From NCBI RefSeq assembly GCF_958450345.1, contig NC_088780.1:159694726-159758725 (forward strand): 64,000 nt of DNA, read 5' to 3'. Origin of the DNA: Calliphora vicina. Its lineage: Eukaryota; Arthropoda; Insecta; Diptera; Calliphoridae. The position numbers and the translations under genes were made by a program. This document shows, piece by piece, positions 11,265 through 20,804 of this stretch. The notes beneath the pieces are model-generated. The model saw only the letters and a program-made list of their open reading frames with translations, was not told the DNA's origin and did no database searches. Position 1 is the first letter of the stretch; every line of letters starts with the position of its first letter.

Positions 11265-12425
11265 TATACCCTTCACCATGAGTGGCAAGGTTAAATATAA
11301 GTATGTCATTCCGTTTGTAATTTTTCGACACCACAAATGTATATATCCTGGATCGTTATAGATAGCGTAGTCGATATTGCCATGTCCGTCTGTATGTTGA
11401 AATCAACTTTCTGTAGCCCCAAATAACTTATACATGATTCATACATAAATATATCCGCTATAGATCCGGTTCGGTTGCTACATAAAATCGAGGTCTACAA
11501 ATGGCTGAGATATAAGGTAAAAAACAGTACAACCTCGATTTTTGGTCTCTTTTTGATCTATATCTGGAATAATAAGTCATTAATATTGTTACGAAATTGT
11601 ACTTGAATTCAAATATAACGATTTTAACGGCTGATTTAAAAGTAACATAATGCTTTCAAATAGCAGTGCTGTAATAGCAAACTGTAACATATCTGTGGGC
11701 ATTATTAACATTGAATAAAAGCTTTCAGTTGACCATTGATCGTAAGTTGGCAACGCAGTTTGCTGCGACCGTATATTCGAATTCGAATATTCAGTTAAAG
11801 AACATTGTAGAATGTACACCACAGATGGCGTATGTATTAGAAACCTCTAGACAATTAATAAGAAATCTAGAGTGCAGATGGTAGTGTTATAAATAGTGGC
11901 AGAGGTTGCAGTCGTTTGTCAGTTTATCAGAGACGCTATTCGAATAAACATCAACTGAGTGCCTTAAGGTGTGCTGTATTTTTCAAGTGAATTCGTGTAC
12001 ATTATAAAGTGTCTGTATTTATGAGAATTTATAAACGTGTATAAAAAACATTGAGTGACTATTTAATTCTGTGGTTGTTGTACATTTTAAATAAATAAAG
12101 AGTTGTTACAATTTTTAAACTACTAAACGGCTTTTATTTGCAATCAAAAGTATCCGGTTTATTTAAAGGAAATAAACCAGCGTTTTGAAAAGGTTAAAAT
12201 GTAGCAATATCGACAATAAGGGTATCTAATGATAGCCATTTCAAATCCATTTGTAACGACGTTTATAAAGCCATAATAAGTTTCACCTACAATTGGTCAA
12301 ATTCGGAAAAAAAAATCGAATTTTTTTCACCTAAAAAATTTCATAATCAATTTTTTTTTATAATTTTGAAAAAAAATTTTAAATATTTTTATTTTAAATT
12401 ATAATTTATGTCTCTTACTTGTTAC
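11265..12425 (+). mobile_element. DINE-1/mini-me type repeat, interrupted by a solo LTR
   Basis: The left end reads TATACCCTTCACCATGAG, then blocks shared with copies at 32.2 and 44.2 kb: a CATTCCGTTTGTAATTT-like motif, CGACTCCGC-like sequence, GTCCGTCTGT (the GTCY site), a CAGCCATTTGTGGACC-like segment and TTGGTCAAATTCGG. The right end is CTCTTACTTGTTAC. The arrangement matches the mini-me/DINE-1 (Helentron-derived) repeats of flies. The solo LTR at 11587-12206 sits in the middle. Confidence 0.75.
11587..12206 (+). mobile_element. solo LTR of a Ty3/Gypsy-like retrotransposon
   Basis: The segment starts TGTTACGAAATT and ends AATGTAGCA, giving imperfect 6-bp inverted ends (TGTTAC/GTAGCA). ATAT occurs immediately before and after it (11583-11586 and 12207-12210). 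The host repeat copy at 32.5 kb is continuous across this point and has a single ATAT, which confirms the 4-bp target duplication. Inside are a TATAAATAG box (about 11889) and AATAAATAAAG poly(A) signals (about 12093-12103), in the order expected for U3-R-U5. There is no internal region or second LTR, so it is a recombined solo LTR. The 4-bp AT-rich duplication suits Gypsy-type integrases. Confidence 0.85.
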
Positions 12426-12429
12426 AGTT

Positions 12430-14245
12430 CAATAATTTTGCCTTAATTGCATTGAAATATAAATTTAACTTCATTAGAATTTTTTTAAAGGGGTATTTTT
12501 AAGCCGAAGCTCTGTTCCAAGAATTATAGGCTTGTTGGAACAGAGCTTCGATCACATTTGCATTGAAGGAGGAAATTCAACGCTGCATTTAAGAAATTCA
12601 GCTACATTTATGCAAAATGGTCATAGAAAATTTGGAGACAACCTTTATAATGAAACTTGTTGGATCCGTATTTACCAAGCTGCAAAAGTGGCGTCATATC
12701 TTGTTTCCCAATAAATAAACTCTCATGCTTCATCTTTCTCAAGCATCAAAAGCGGCCTCATAACTTATTATGAAAGTTTAAAATCTTCTTTACTTTATAG
12801 GAATTTAAAATACATTATTTATTCCTGCTTTCCTCAAATCCTTTTCTTCAAAAAGTTTCCTGAAAAAGACATCTCCTCAAGGCAAACCCTTGCCTCAACA
12901 CATTCAAACTTGTTGATTTTATAAGTTTTGTCAGAGGCACATAATAAAACAAACAAAAATAACAACAGCCACAGAGTGGAGAAAAAGAAGAAAAAAAAAA
13001 CCTAAACGTGGTTCAATGGTTGTATGGTCCGATGGTTACCATCAGGCCTGGGGTACTTTACGATGTTACGTTTATTTTATTTTATAATTTTTTTTTAGAT
13101 TTGCGATTCTACAGACTGCTCTTCTGCTACACTAAAGTTGACGATGACAAAAAACTCAAAATTAACAAAAAAAAAAAAATAAAAGTTATCAAGTTGAACG
13201 GCCGGTTTGAAAATTTTAACACGTTTGACCTTGAATTTCGAATGTTTGGCTGTAGTGTAGAGTTGTATTTTTTTTAAATAAAAAATTCAACTTTGGTTTT
13301 ATTTTGCAGTGTGTATTCGGTTTCACTCTCTTTAACAAAAAAAAAAAAAATAACAAACATATAAACGACAACGACTGACTATGAATGACGATCGATGGTG
13401 ACTCTGAATCCTCAACTGACTGACTGACGCAACTGCTAACTTACGACCAGCAACACTGGCTCGATGATCATGCTGATGATTGCGTTTGTGATGTTTAAAC
13501 ATTTTCTGTGTGTTTTTTTTATAATTTTTTTTACGACTTAGGCATTTATACATTTAGTCCATTTTAGTCACTCCGTCAGTCAGCCAGTAACTCAAACCCA
13601 TTTTTTGTTGTTGTTGTTATTGCGATTTTGTATAAATTTAAGTTTAAATTTTAAAGTACAGCTCATTTTGTATACAATTCATACAAAATGAGGGATCCCA
13701 TTCAACCATTCCATTGCTTGGCATCAGTAGAATCTTCTTTTTCTTCGCCATTAGGAGTTTTGTTATTTTCTGTTCGTCTGCTGCCATATTTCATTTGACA
13801 GTTTATTTTAAATTTATTCGTTTGGTTGGTTTTTTATTATGTATGTATTTTATTCTTATTTATATAATATATTTATCGTTTTTCATATCTTTCATTTACA
13901 ATCTTTTCGATTGTTTATTAAATTTATATGGATTTTCCTTAGTCTTGCATGTTTTTTTTGGATATTGTTAAAAAATTAAAATGAATGTCAATTTGTTAGT
14001 TTTTTTCGTTTAACATTTCGGGGCATCATCATTATCATCGTCAACGGAAATGGTTTTTATGCTTGTCTGCAATTTTGTGTTTTAATTTTTATTTTATAAC
14101 TTTGAAAATGTGTTTAAAGTTGGCAGTTTTGAAACACTGCTATTTTGATTGATTTTGCGAAAACAGAAAAAGTAGAATTTGTTTTAGGAAACATTTTTAT
14201 TTAATATCAAAATAAACCAAAGAAGTTTATTTTGAATCATTTGTG
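12430..14245. other. AT-rich DNA with one strong hairpin, no gene seen
   Basis: A perfect 16-bp inverted repeat lies at 12505-12520 and 12535-12550 with a 14-base spacer. Farther right are A tracts and a patch of CTGACTGACTGACG-like sequence (about 13370-13440). No coding signature was recognised. Confidence 0.4.
12505..12550. repeat. 16-bp perfect inverted repeat (hairpin)
   Basis: The left arm CGAAGCTCTGTTCCAA (12505-12520) is matched exactly by its inverse at 12535-12550, with 14 bases between. No transposon ends or target duplication are evident around it. No T run follows, so a terminator role is unsupported. Confidence 0.85.
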
Positions 14246-14249
14246 CCTA

Positions 14250-14612
14250 CAATATAAATTTATTCAATGTATTGCCCATTATTAGCTATGACCTTTTCAG
14301 ATATTTCGGGCAACATATGGATTTCGAGCCAAACGTACTGCCCATCTTTTGAGGCCAAGAAGGAATCAAAGCAATTTCGGATACTCTGTTCTGAAGTTAA
14401 GCGTATCCCAGAGAGAGTGTTCTGCATCGATCGAAATAAATAGTAGTAGGACGGTGCAATGGGAGGCAAAACTTCCCAACCACTTCATTCTAAATAGTTG
14501 TTAACGGGTATTGCAAGATGTGGCCACGAGCGTTGTCATAATGGAATATTACGATTTCATATCTGGCCGTTTTTCGGCCAATTCTCGCTTCAAACGAATT
14601 AGTTGCATTCGT
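14250..14612 (-). pseudogene. mariner transposase relic (C-terminal third)
   Basis: On the minus strand a SMQNTLSGIRLTSEQSIRN stretch, then FLASKDGQY and LPEISEKVIANNGQY, match the end of Mos1/mellifera-type transposases. SYYYLFRSM stands where the family has the third catalytic Asp in PSDYHLF, and here that Asp is gone. The similarity stops abruptly at about 14612, where unrelated sequence joins. 5' part absent. Confidence 0.85.
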
Positions 14613-14799
14613 TGAATCATAAGGTAAACTATAAGGCTATATATGGAATAGAACATCGGGACACCCTTTCCTTTGACCATTTTGTATCAATGTGGCTGAT
14701 ATTGATGCGTTGATGCTTAGTTGAATTTCCTTCTTCAATTTCCTTATAAAATGGTCCTAAATCACACGATCAAGGTTTTAAATTATGATCACTGAGTAG

Positions 14800-15060
14800 A
14801 GAAGAAATGTTGCATGCTCTATCTTGTCGAATCCACATCAATATCATCCAATTTATAATAGTGCGTCAACGTAGCGGTCGGTCTCTTGAAAACATTGCTG
14901 TAAGCGAAAGTGTCGCCGAAAACAGCAATTCGGCATCGTTCTCAACAACTTCAAATTTCACGAAGCACTACTCAGCGAATTCTGACAAAATATCTCCACC
15001 TTCAACGTAAAATTCAGCTTACTCAGGAGCTCAAAGCAGCAGACCATGGAAAGCGCCTGA
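14800..15060 (+). pseudogene. DUF4817/DDE_3-type transposase relic, N-terminal part
   Basis: Two overlapping frames give VRQRSGRSLENIA, VSESVAEN, RSQQLQISRSTTQRILTKYL and KIQLTQELKAADHGKR. This order matches the paired helix-turn-helix DNA-binding region of the transposase group, where relatives read S-R--SQ-L-IS--S--RIL---L and Y-IQL-QELK--DH--R. A frameshift lies at about 14930. The similarity ends at a short perfect hairpin (15062-15091). It could be the front of the element whose back half lies at 17150-17570, with unrelated DNA between; that is inference. Confidence 0.6.
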
Positions 15061-15061
15061 C

Positions 15062-15091
15062 CAAAATCCGCACTCTCTGGTGCGGATTTTG
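15062..15091. repeat. 12-bp perfect inverted repeat
   Basis: CAAAATCCGCAC (15062-15073) is followed by the loop TCTCTG and its exact inverse at 15080-15091. It marks the place where recognisable transposase homology stops, so it may be a rearrangement scar. Confidence 0.9.
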
Positions 15092-15094
15092 TTC

Positions 15095-16285
15095 TTGCAT
15101 AAATACCTTTGAACCCTTTTTTTCTAAACCAATTGTTATTCTTTTATACTCTTTTACATTTCCAAGAAACATTACTAAAATATTTGCTGTGGCTTCAAAC
15201 GTTAAAGGAGGCTGGCTGGTAACTCTAAAACACCTTAACCAAGACTTTCACTTTACACTAGTTTTAATTATTTTCTTCTGCAATAGTCTTAAACAAAACC
15301 TTAGACAACAACGACGTATAACCACAAATGTATGTAGCTCAAAAGGAAGTACCGATATAATCTACCTCATAGACAGACAGACTCTCATAATATATACAAT
15401 TATTGTATGTATTAATTTTTTTCCATTGAAATCCATTAATTTTAATAATTTTTGTTTCAATGAAATCCCATCAACAAAAAACTTTAACTTTAAGTTAATT
15501 ATCGTCTTGAAATGAAAAAATAAAAAACCGAAAACAAAAAAAAAAAACTGAACAACATTCAATACGTTATTTATATAAGAAACTGACGGGATGTCGGACG
15601 TAATGTCTAACTGACAGGCATATAAATATGTACAAGACAACAGAAACAGTAACAATAAACGAAAGAGAATAATGAAAAAAAAGTGCGTTATGAAAGACCT
15701 TGAATTGCGTATAAATATATGATTTGTATTGTTGTTGTCTGAATACGAGGGCTGTGAGTATTAAAATGCGTATAAAATTCAAAGTCGTTGTAAGTTAAAG
15801 CGTGATTAATGAGTTTTGTTTTTTTTTCAAGCTATAAAGAAAAACGAAAATACTAGCTGTGATATTTTGTGGGTTATGGGCTGTTTTCTGTTTTTTTTTT
15901 AATATTTTATTTTTGAATTTTTTGTTGCTGGAGTTTCAGCTAAAGGTTTTGGCCCACAAATTTGTTGGTATGTTGAACAAAGGTTGTAGCTGTGTTTTTT
16001 CTAACACAATACTTTGTATTATGTATATGAGTTTGAATTTTTTTTTGTAGATTTCCCTTTTTTCCATTGTTCAATTAACATTTAGTTGGTGTTTTTTGGT
16101 TGCTTCTGCTAGGCCTGTTTCAGTTAGGCCTGGCTTAATTGTATTATGTAGTTTCCATTTACTTTTGTGTTTTGGTTTAATTTAGCTACAAAAGTGGGCT
16201 TGTTTTAGTATGAATACTCTATGTAGTCAAAGAGGGGAGTTGGATCGACTCATAATCATTTTCTGTATATTTAAATCTTGAAAGT
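15095..16285. other. AT-rich DNA, no gene seen
   Basis: Only short frames without known motifs are present. The 201-codon frame beginning at 14910 runs into this region, but only its first part is transposase-like. Confidence 0.35.
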
Positions 16286-16289
16286 TTGA

Positions 16290-16565
16290 AGATAATTCAA
16301 TGAAATTTGGTACACAGGATTGGGTTATGTATGGGATAGCATATCGGATAAACGCACTCTTTTGTCAACTTTTTCCACTGCATTTTCGCCTAAATGTGAC
16401 TGAATTTCCTCCATCAATCACACGATTCTAGGGGGACAATTCTGATTACCGAAACAAGAGAGTACACGACCATAAATATCATGTGGCACCGTCTTGTTAA
16501 AACCAATTCATCTCTCCATGCTTGAAGCGCAGATCTTCAGAAGAGTATACACAGTAGAGAGCTTC
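16290..16565 (-). pseudogene. DDE_3-type transposase relic, catalytic part
   Basis: Minus-strand translation shows MNWF, a stop, then QDGAT (family W-FQQDGAT, catalytic Asp). After a gap it gives RVLSCFGNQNCPPRIV, where the family has ISRFGD-NWPPRS. MEEIQSHLGENAVEKVDKRV follows, a plausible C-terminal segment. Stops and frame changes make it nonfunctional. It lies in opposite orientation to the related pieces on either side. Confidence 0.45.
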
Positions 16566-17149
16566 TTGAAATTTGCAATTATTGTACAATACTCAGACTA
16601 ATTTTCACCCACTGATTTGATATTGACATTTGAAAGGCTAGTTTTTGCACGACCAATGTGTTTAGCAGCAACCATTGATTCAATCTCCATGAATTTGTCA
16701 ATTACTCTCTTCATAATTGACAAATATTCAATCCATATTCAGTCCATATTTTTCTCAGTCCAAATTTTTATTATTTTTGAGATATTGTTCACCTATGAAA
16801 ACATGTTTGTTCTCTCATTTAATGCTCTATTTTTACTAAACCTAAACTGTCAGTTGTCAAACTGAAACAGAAAGTTTTGAAAAAAAAATTTCAAAATTTT
16901 TTGATTTTTAAAAAATCAAAAACGATTAAAAATGCGATTCTATTATAACGTCATAAACCTAGACATAATATGAATACAACGAGTCATATTTCATTCAAAT
17001 CGATACATGAACATTGATTTTACTCACAATTTTAGCTTCTGATCAGTAAAGTCTTCAACATATATTTCCTATGCCAACAGTAATGCTTAATATTCTGAAT
17101 TTTACTAAAACTGAGAAAAATTAAATTGACCAAGTTACCGCCAAAGCTC

Positions 17150-17570
17150 ATATCTCGGTTGCCATAATCGTTGGTCATGTCATCACCATCAACGGTGAGC
17201 GCTATAGGACAAGGATTACCTAATTCATTTGGCCTGAATTGGTTGACATGGCCAACAACGAAATATGGTTTCAACAGGACCACACTACTGCACAACACTG
17301 TGGCACGAACTATTTGAGGGCATGGTCTTCTCAGGTGGAGGTAATGTGAACTCTTCGACGAGATAGTGCGATTTGACCCAGATAGATTTTTTCTTGCAGG
17401 GTTTTCTTAATTTGCAGGTCTATGCGAATAAGCCACGAAACACAGCTGCTCACAAAGTTAATATAATCCATGTGATCGCTCAATTTCAGCCTGATTTATG
17501 TGCCAGAGTCAAAGAAAAGCGCGCCATATTATTGATGGCCGATGATATCTCACATACAATTTGTTTTATT
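17150..17570 (+). pseudogene. DDE_3-type transposase relic, C-terminal half
   Basis: The + strand reads ITINGERYRTRIT, a stop, FIWPELVDMANNEIWFQQD, then after disrupted sequence LNLQVYANKPRNTAAHK and VIAQFQPDLCARVKE. Relatives have TVNG-RYR-MI--F--PEL, the WFQQDGAT catalytic block, and VY--KP-TI--LK--I---I--I-P-LC-RV. The middle (ISR-GD-NWPPRS) is scrambled. It is a dead copy of the same transposase group as the pieces at 0.5, 14.8 and 16.3 kb. Confidence 0.6.
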
Positions 17571-17649
17571 TAAATTTAAAGATAGGAAGCGCTTAATAAG
17601 AGACCCTTTATTATATGAAGAGCCACAATAAAATGTGTTCGTTAAAAAC

Positions 17650-17715
17650 ACCCTATTTATACTCTCCTGGTGTAGGGTAGTATATAGTCGAGCATGACTT
17701 ACTATTCTTTTTTAC
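17650..17715 (+). mobile_element. terminal fragment of a DINE-1/mini-me type B repeat
   Basis: GGTGTAGGGTAGTATATAG, then TCGAGCATGA and TTACTATTC, resemble the 3' end of the repeats at 25.2 and 36.9 kb. In those copies a GTGTAGGGTATTATAT-like segment precedes a short hairpin and a TTACTT terminus. Confidence 0.5.
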
Positions 17716-17719
17716 TTTT

Positions 17720-18378
17720 TTATTTTCGTTTATTGTTTAAAATTTTGGAACGCATTGGCTTTATCTAAAGCGTCATAGTTTGCTGTTTACTTTTACTTTT
17801 TCTCACTTATTTATTAAATTATTTAGTTCTCGCATTCGTAATCAAATTACACTTTAAATACTTCTTAGCTTACTACTAAAAATCTCTCGTTATCGAATGC
17901 CAGCCTTATAAATTTACATACATTTTAATCGATATTGAAATAGGGAATTCCAAAAATTAATAAAATCTCAAATTCGTATAAGTATTTGCTCATATACAAA
18001 TACGAGAATTATCCAAAGGGACTCCGTTTGCAATACAAATTTCTTATTGCTGTAAAATCTTTCACATACTGCCATTTTATTAAATCTTTAACTTAACTAG
18101 GACATTTAATTAGTGTTTTAGACATTCCTCACAAGTTACTCGTACTAATGAATTCAATCTCAAATGAACATGAATTTCTTTTATCGCCTCTTTAATTGAT
18201 TAATTTGCCAACAAACATTTGTGAATACAATTTTCACATAAATTATTTGATTCATTTTGATTTTCAGGTCAAAATTGTTTCATTAAAATTGTGTCACATT
18301 CAGTAAGCGTAAGCGTACGTATATTTATACTTTTAGTATTGAAAAGTTTTTGCTCACGGTTGTTGTTGATGATGTTGC
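17720..18378. other. AT-rich DNA, no gene seen
   Basis: No coding or repeat signature was recognised. Confidence 0.35.
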
Positions 18379-18380
18379 AA

Positions 18381-18722
18381 CCCAGCTGTTTTACAAATTG
18401 TCAATGTATCCCTTAAGGAAAGTAATTTTCACTAATGTCTGATTACTTGGCTGATTCCAATTTATATATTTTGGGCTATTTGAAGTCAATTGGTTACCTT
18501 ATACATCCCAGGTAAATTGAAAATATAAACTTGTTCGTAATGGGTACTTGACTAACTACTTTGGACCAGCTATAAAAAAGTTCCTTTGTAATCAATTTAT
18601 GGTCAACGCTTTGGACACGTACATGTTAAAATAACAAGTCATGAAGCTATTTATGTTCCTAGTGGTCACCCTAACTAATGGGTAAAATCACTAATTGGAG
18701 ACAGTCACCCAGAACAGCAGGG
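18381..18722 (+). mobile_element. CCCAGCAGTT-ended MITE (family 2), copy b
   Basis: It begins CCCAGCTGTT and ends AACAGCAGGG, slightly diverged from the family ends. It shares GTCAATGTATCCCTTA, CACTAATGTCTGATTACTTG, TACATCCCAGGTAA and GTCACCCTAA with the other copies but lacks part of the middle. AA occurs on both sides (18379-18380 and 18723-18724). Noncoding. Confidence 0.75.
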
Positions 18723-18724
18723 AA

Positions 18725-19725
18725 ATTTATCACACATTTTTGTATTTATACATTTGTTGTACATGGCTGTGTAAATATTTGCTTGCTATGATTTTATTTC
18801 TGTTTGTTGTAGTTGTTGCTGTTGTTGTTTTTGATATTTCAATTAGCACCATATTTGTAATTTAAGATCTCTAAACACTTTTTATATGTATTTATTACTA
18901 TTGAAAAATAAACTACACAAAAACACATGCCTTCTTTAAACACATTCAAACATTCATACATGTAAACACTCTCATATCTAAACAAATGCAAAAAAATATC
19001 GCTCATTTACACTAACACTCTCGCTTTTAACGCAGACACATAAAATTCGCATTTCGCAAATAATAAATATAACCAGCCTAGACACTCATATTCTTTAAAT
19101 TATTTGTTAAATACTGAACAATATAAAACCTAAAATATAAAAACATTTACTAAAATTTCAAATAAATTTTAACTACTGACAATAATATGAGGAAAAAAAA
19201 AATTTATACAGGAAAAAATTGCTGACAATTTGAAAAAAAAAAATATATATAATTCTCTTGATACCTTCATAAACGTAGTACACAATAAATACAATAACAA
19301 TGTATTCATTTATTTATTTATTTTTATATTATTAATTCTTTGTTTGCTTATATTCACATAAATATGTCGAACAATATACATATATAGAAAAAATCAAAAA
19401 AAAAAAAATTTTCTCCAAAATATATATGGGGTAAATGGGATTTTTTGTTTGTCTTATGGTGAGTGTGTGTATTTGTTTATTGAAAATAGACAGCCGTTTT
19501 GAATTCTAAATAACGAGGGTTGTTTGTTGGGGATTTTGAGGGATTATTGCATTTATGTTTTTACCGGTTTTACTATTTCTAGAATAGGGGAGAATTAATA
19601 AAAAATAGTTTTGCGAAAGAGCCTAACGAATTGGGAGTAGTTAATCAATCAATCGAATTTCGTCAAGTTTTCAGTATTCGGACAGTATTTGAACGATTTA
19701 GACAGCAAGCTTTTATAAAGAAACA
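18725..19725. other. AT-rich DNA, no gene seen
   Basis: A-rich and T-rich tracts dominate. No recognisable element or gene until mariner homology begins near 19735. Confidence 0.35.
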
Positions 19726-19734
19726 TGTATTTTG

Positions 19735-20471
19735 GGTGTCCCAAAATTTACGCAAGATTATATGACTTAAAAATGTGTGATTTTTTCAAATTTTTAGCTC
19801 TTATTTTGAAACATTTGTATATTCTAAGTATATTCAAAGTCTTGGCTACTGTTAGCTATGACCTTTTTCCATCTTTCTGGCAATATATGGATTCCGAGAA
19901 AAAAGAACTGCTCATCTTTTGAGGCGAAGAACGAATCAAGCCAATATCGGATACTCTGTTCCAAAGTAAAGCGTATCCCATAGAGAGCGCTCTGCATCGA
20001 TCGAAACCAAGTCGGAAGGGGTAGGGTCTGGACTATAAAGTGGGTGAGGGAAAACTTCAGCAGCTCATTATTGATTTGCTCCCACCAAATACATAGAATT
20101 CTTAGCGCCATGGATATGTGCCTTTGGTGTCGATTCGGCTGGTTGGCCAGGTTATCATATTGGATCTATTTTTCATCGCAAGTAATTATTTCCTTTTGGT
20201 GGTGTTCAAGTATCAATACGGTAACCAATTTCCCTGCTTTTGGATCAATCCAACTGCTTGCAAAAGTTTTGAAATTGCTGGTGGAGGAGCTCCCATTAAT
20301 TCTACAAGCTCTTGTTGAGTTTTACAACAATCTTCATGGAGTAATGTCTCCAATTCTTGGTCTTCAATTTTTTTTTTTTGGTTGGCCTATGCAATCTTTG
20401 TCTTCCGTGTTAAAATAACCACTTCTGAACCGCATAAACCATCTATCGCACGCTGAAACCAGTAAAACACA
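19735..20471 (-). pseudogene. mariner transposase relic, 3' and middle part, split by a Jockey-like element
   Basis: Minus-strand pieces SMQSALYGIRFTLEQSIRYW, then FASKDEQFF and GIHILPERWKKVIANSSQ, match the mariner C-terminus. Weaker pieces match the helix-turn-helix region at 20270-20400. Homology stops at about 20471, where the Jockey-like element begins. It resumes for some 40 bases after that element's poly(A) tail: AGCTTTGGTGAGCAATCGG from 23609, then a jump to the mariner 5' leader (TTTGTTGTTTACAT). The copy therefore also lost its 5' coding part by deletion. Confidence 0.85.
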
Positions 20472-20804
20472 AATTCGGTATCTACATCTAGACCACTAAG
20501 CTCTGGAGTAGATTTTTCAAATGATAAAATAAATGCGGCTCATCCAGTATCACAGGAAAATGGCCAGGGAGCTACAATTAATGCTGGAGCCAGCTCATAC
20601 GCCAGTATTTTAAAAACGGGTTATCAAAAGCCAAAAGTCCCCCAAAATATGGGAGGGTTGGAAAACCTTATGCAAACACTTACTGAGAATATTTCCTCTC
20701 TTAATCAAAATATGACTAACTTCATGTCATCCATGCAAAACACAATACAAGAGCTTCTGAGAGCACAGAACCAAATGATTCAAATTCTATTAACAAGAAA
20801 ATGA
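20472..20804 (+). pseudogene. ORF1 (gag-like) C-terminal remnant of the Jockey-like element
   Basis: An open frame runs from the 5' truncation point to TGA at 20802-20804. It contains a Ser/Ala-rich linker with SSYASILKTGYQKP, then a Gln/Asn/Leu-rich segment (LENLMQTLTENISSLNQ and onward) with coiled-coil spacing. ORF1 proteins of the Jockey clade end in a similar region after their CCHC zinc knuckles. The knuckles are not in the retained part. The stop codon overlaps the ORF2 start as ATGA (20801-20804), an arrangement that permits translation of ORF2 by termination-reinitiation in some non-LTR elements. Confidence 0.75.

Noticed and set aside
12532..12714. 60-codon frame resembling part of an envelope-like glycoprotein
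   Set aside because: A single NST/NET-containing stretch is too short and matches no family I can name.
14910..15515. 201-codon plus-strand frame as a single gene
   Set aside because: Only the first 45 codons or so resemble a transposase. The rest is unrelated AT-rich sequence read by chance beyond a hairpin.
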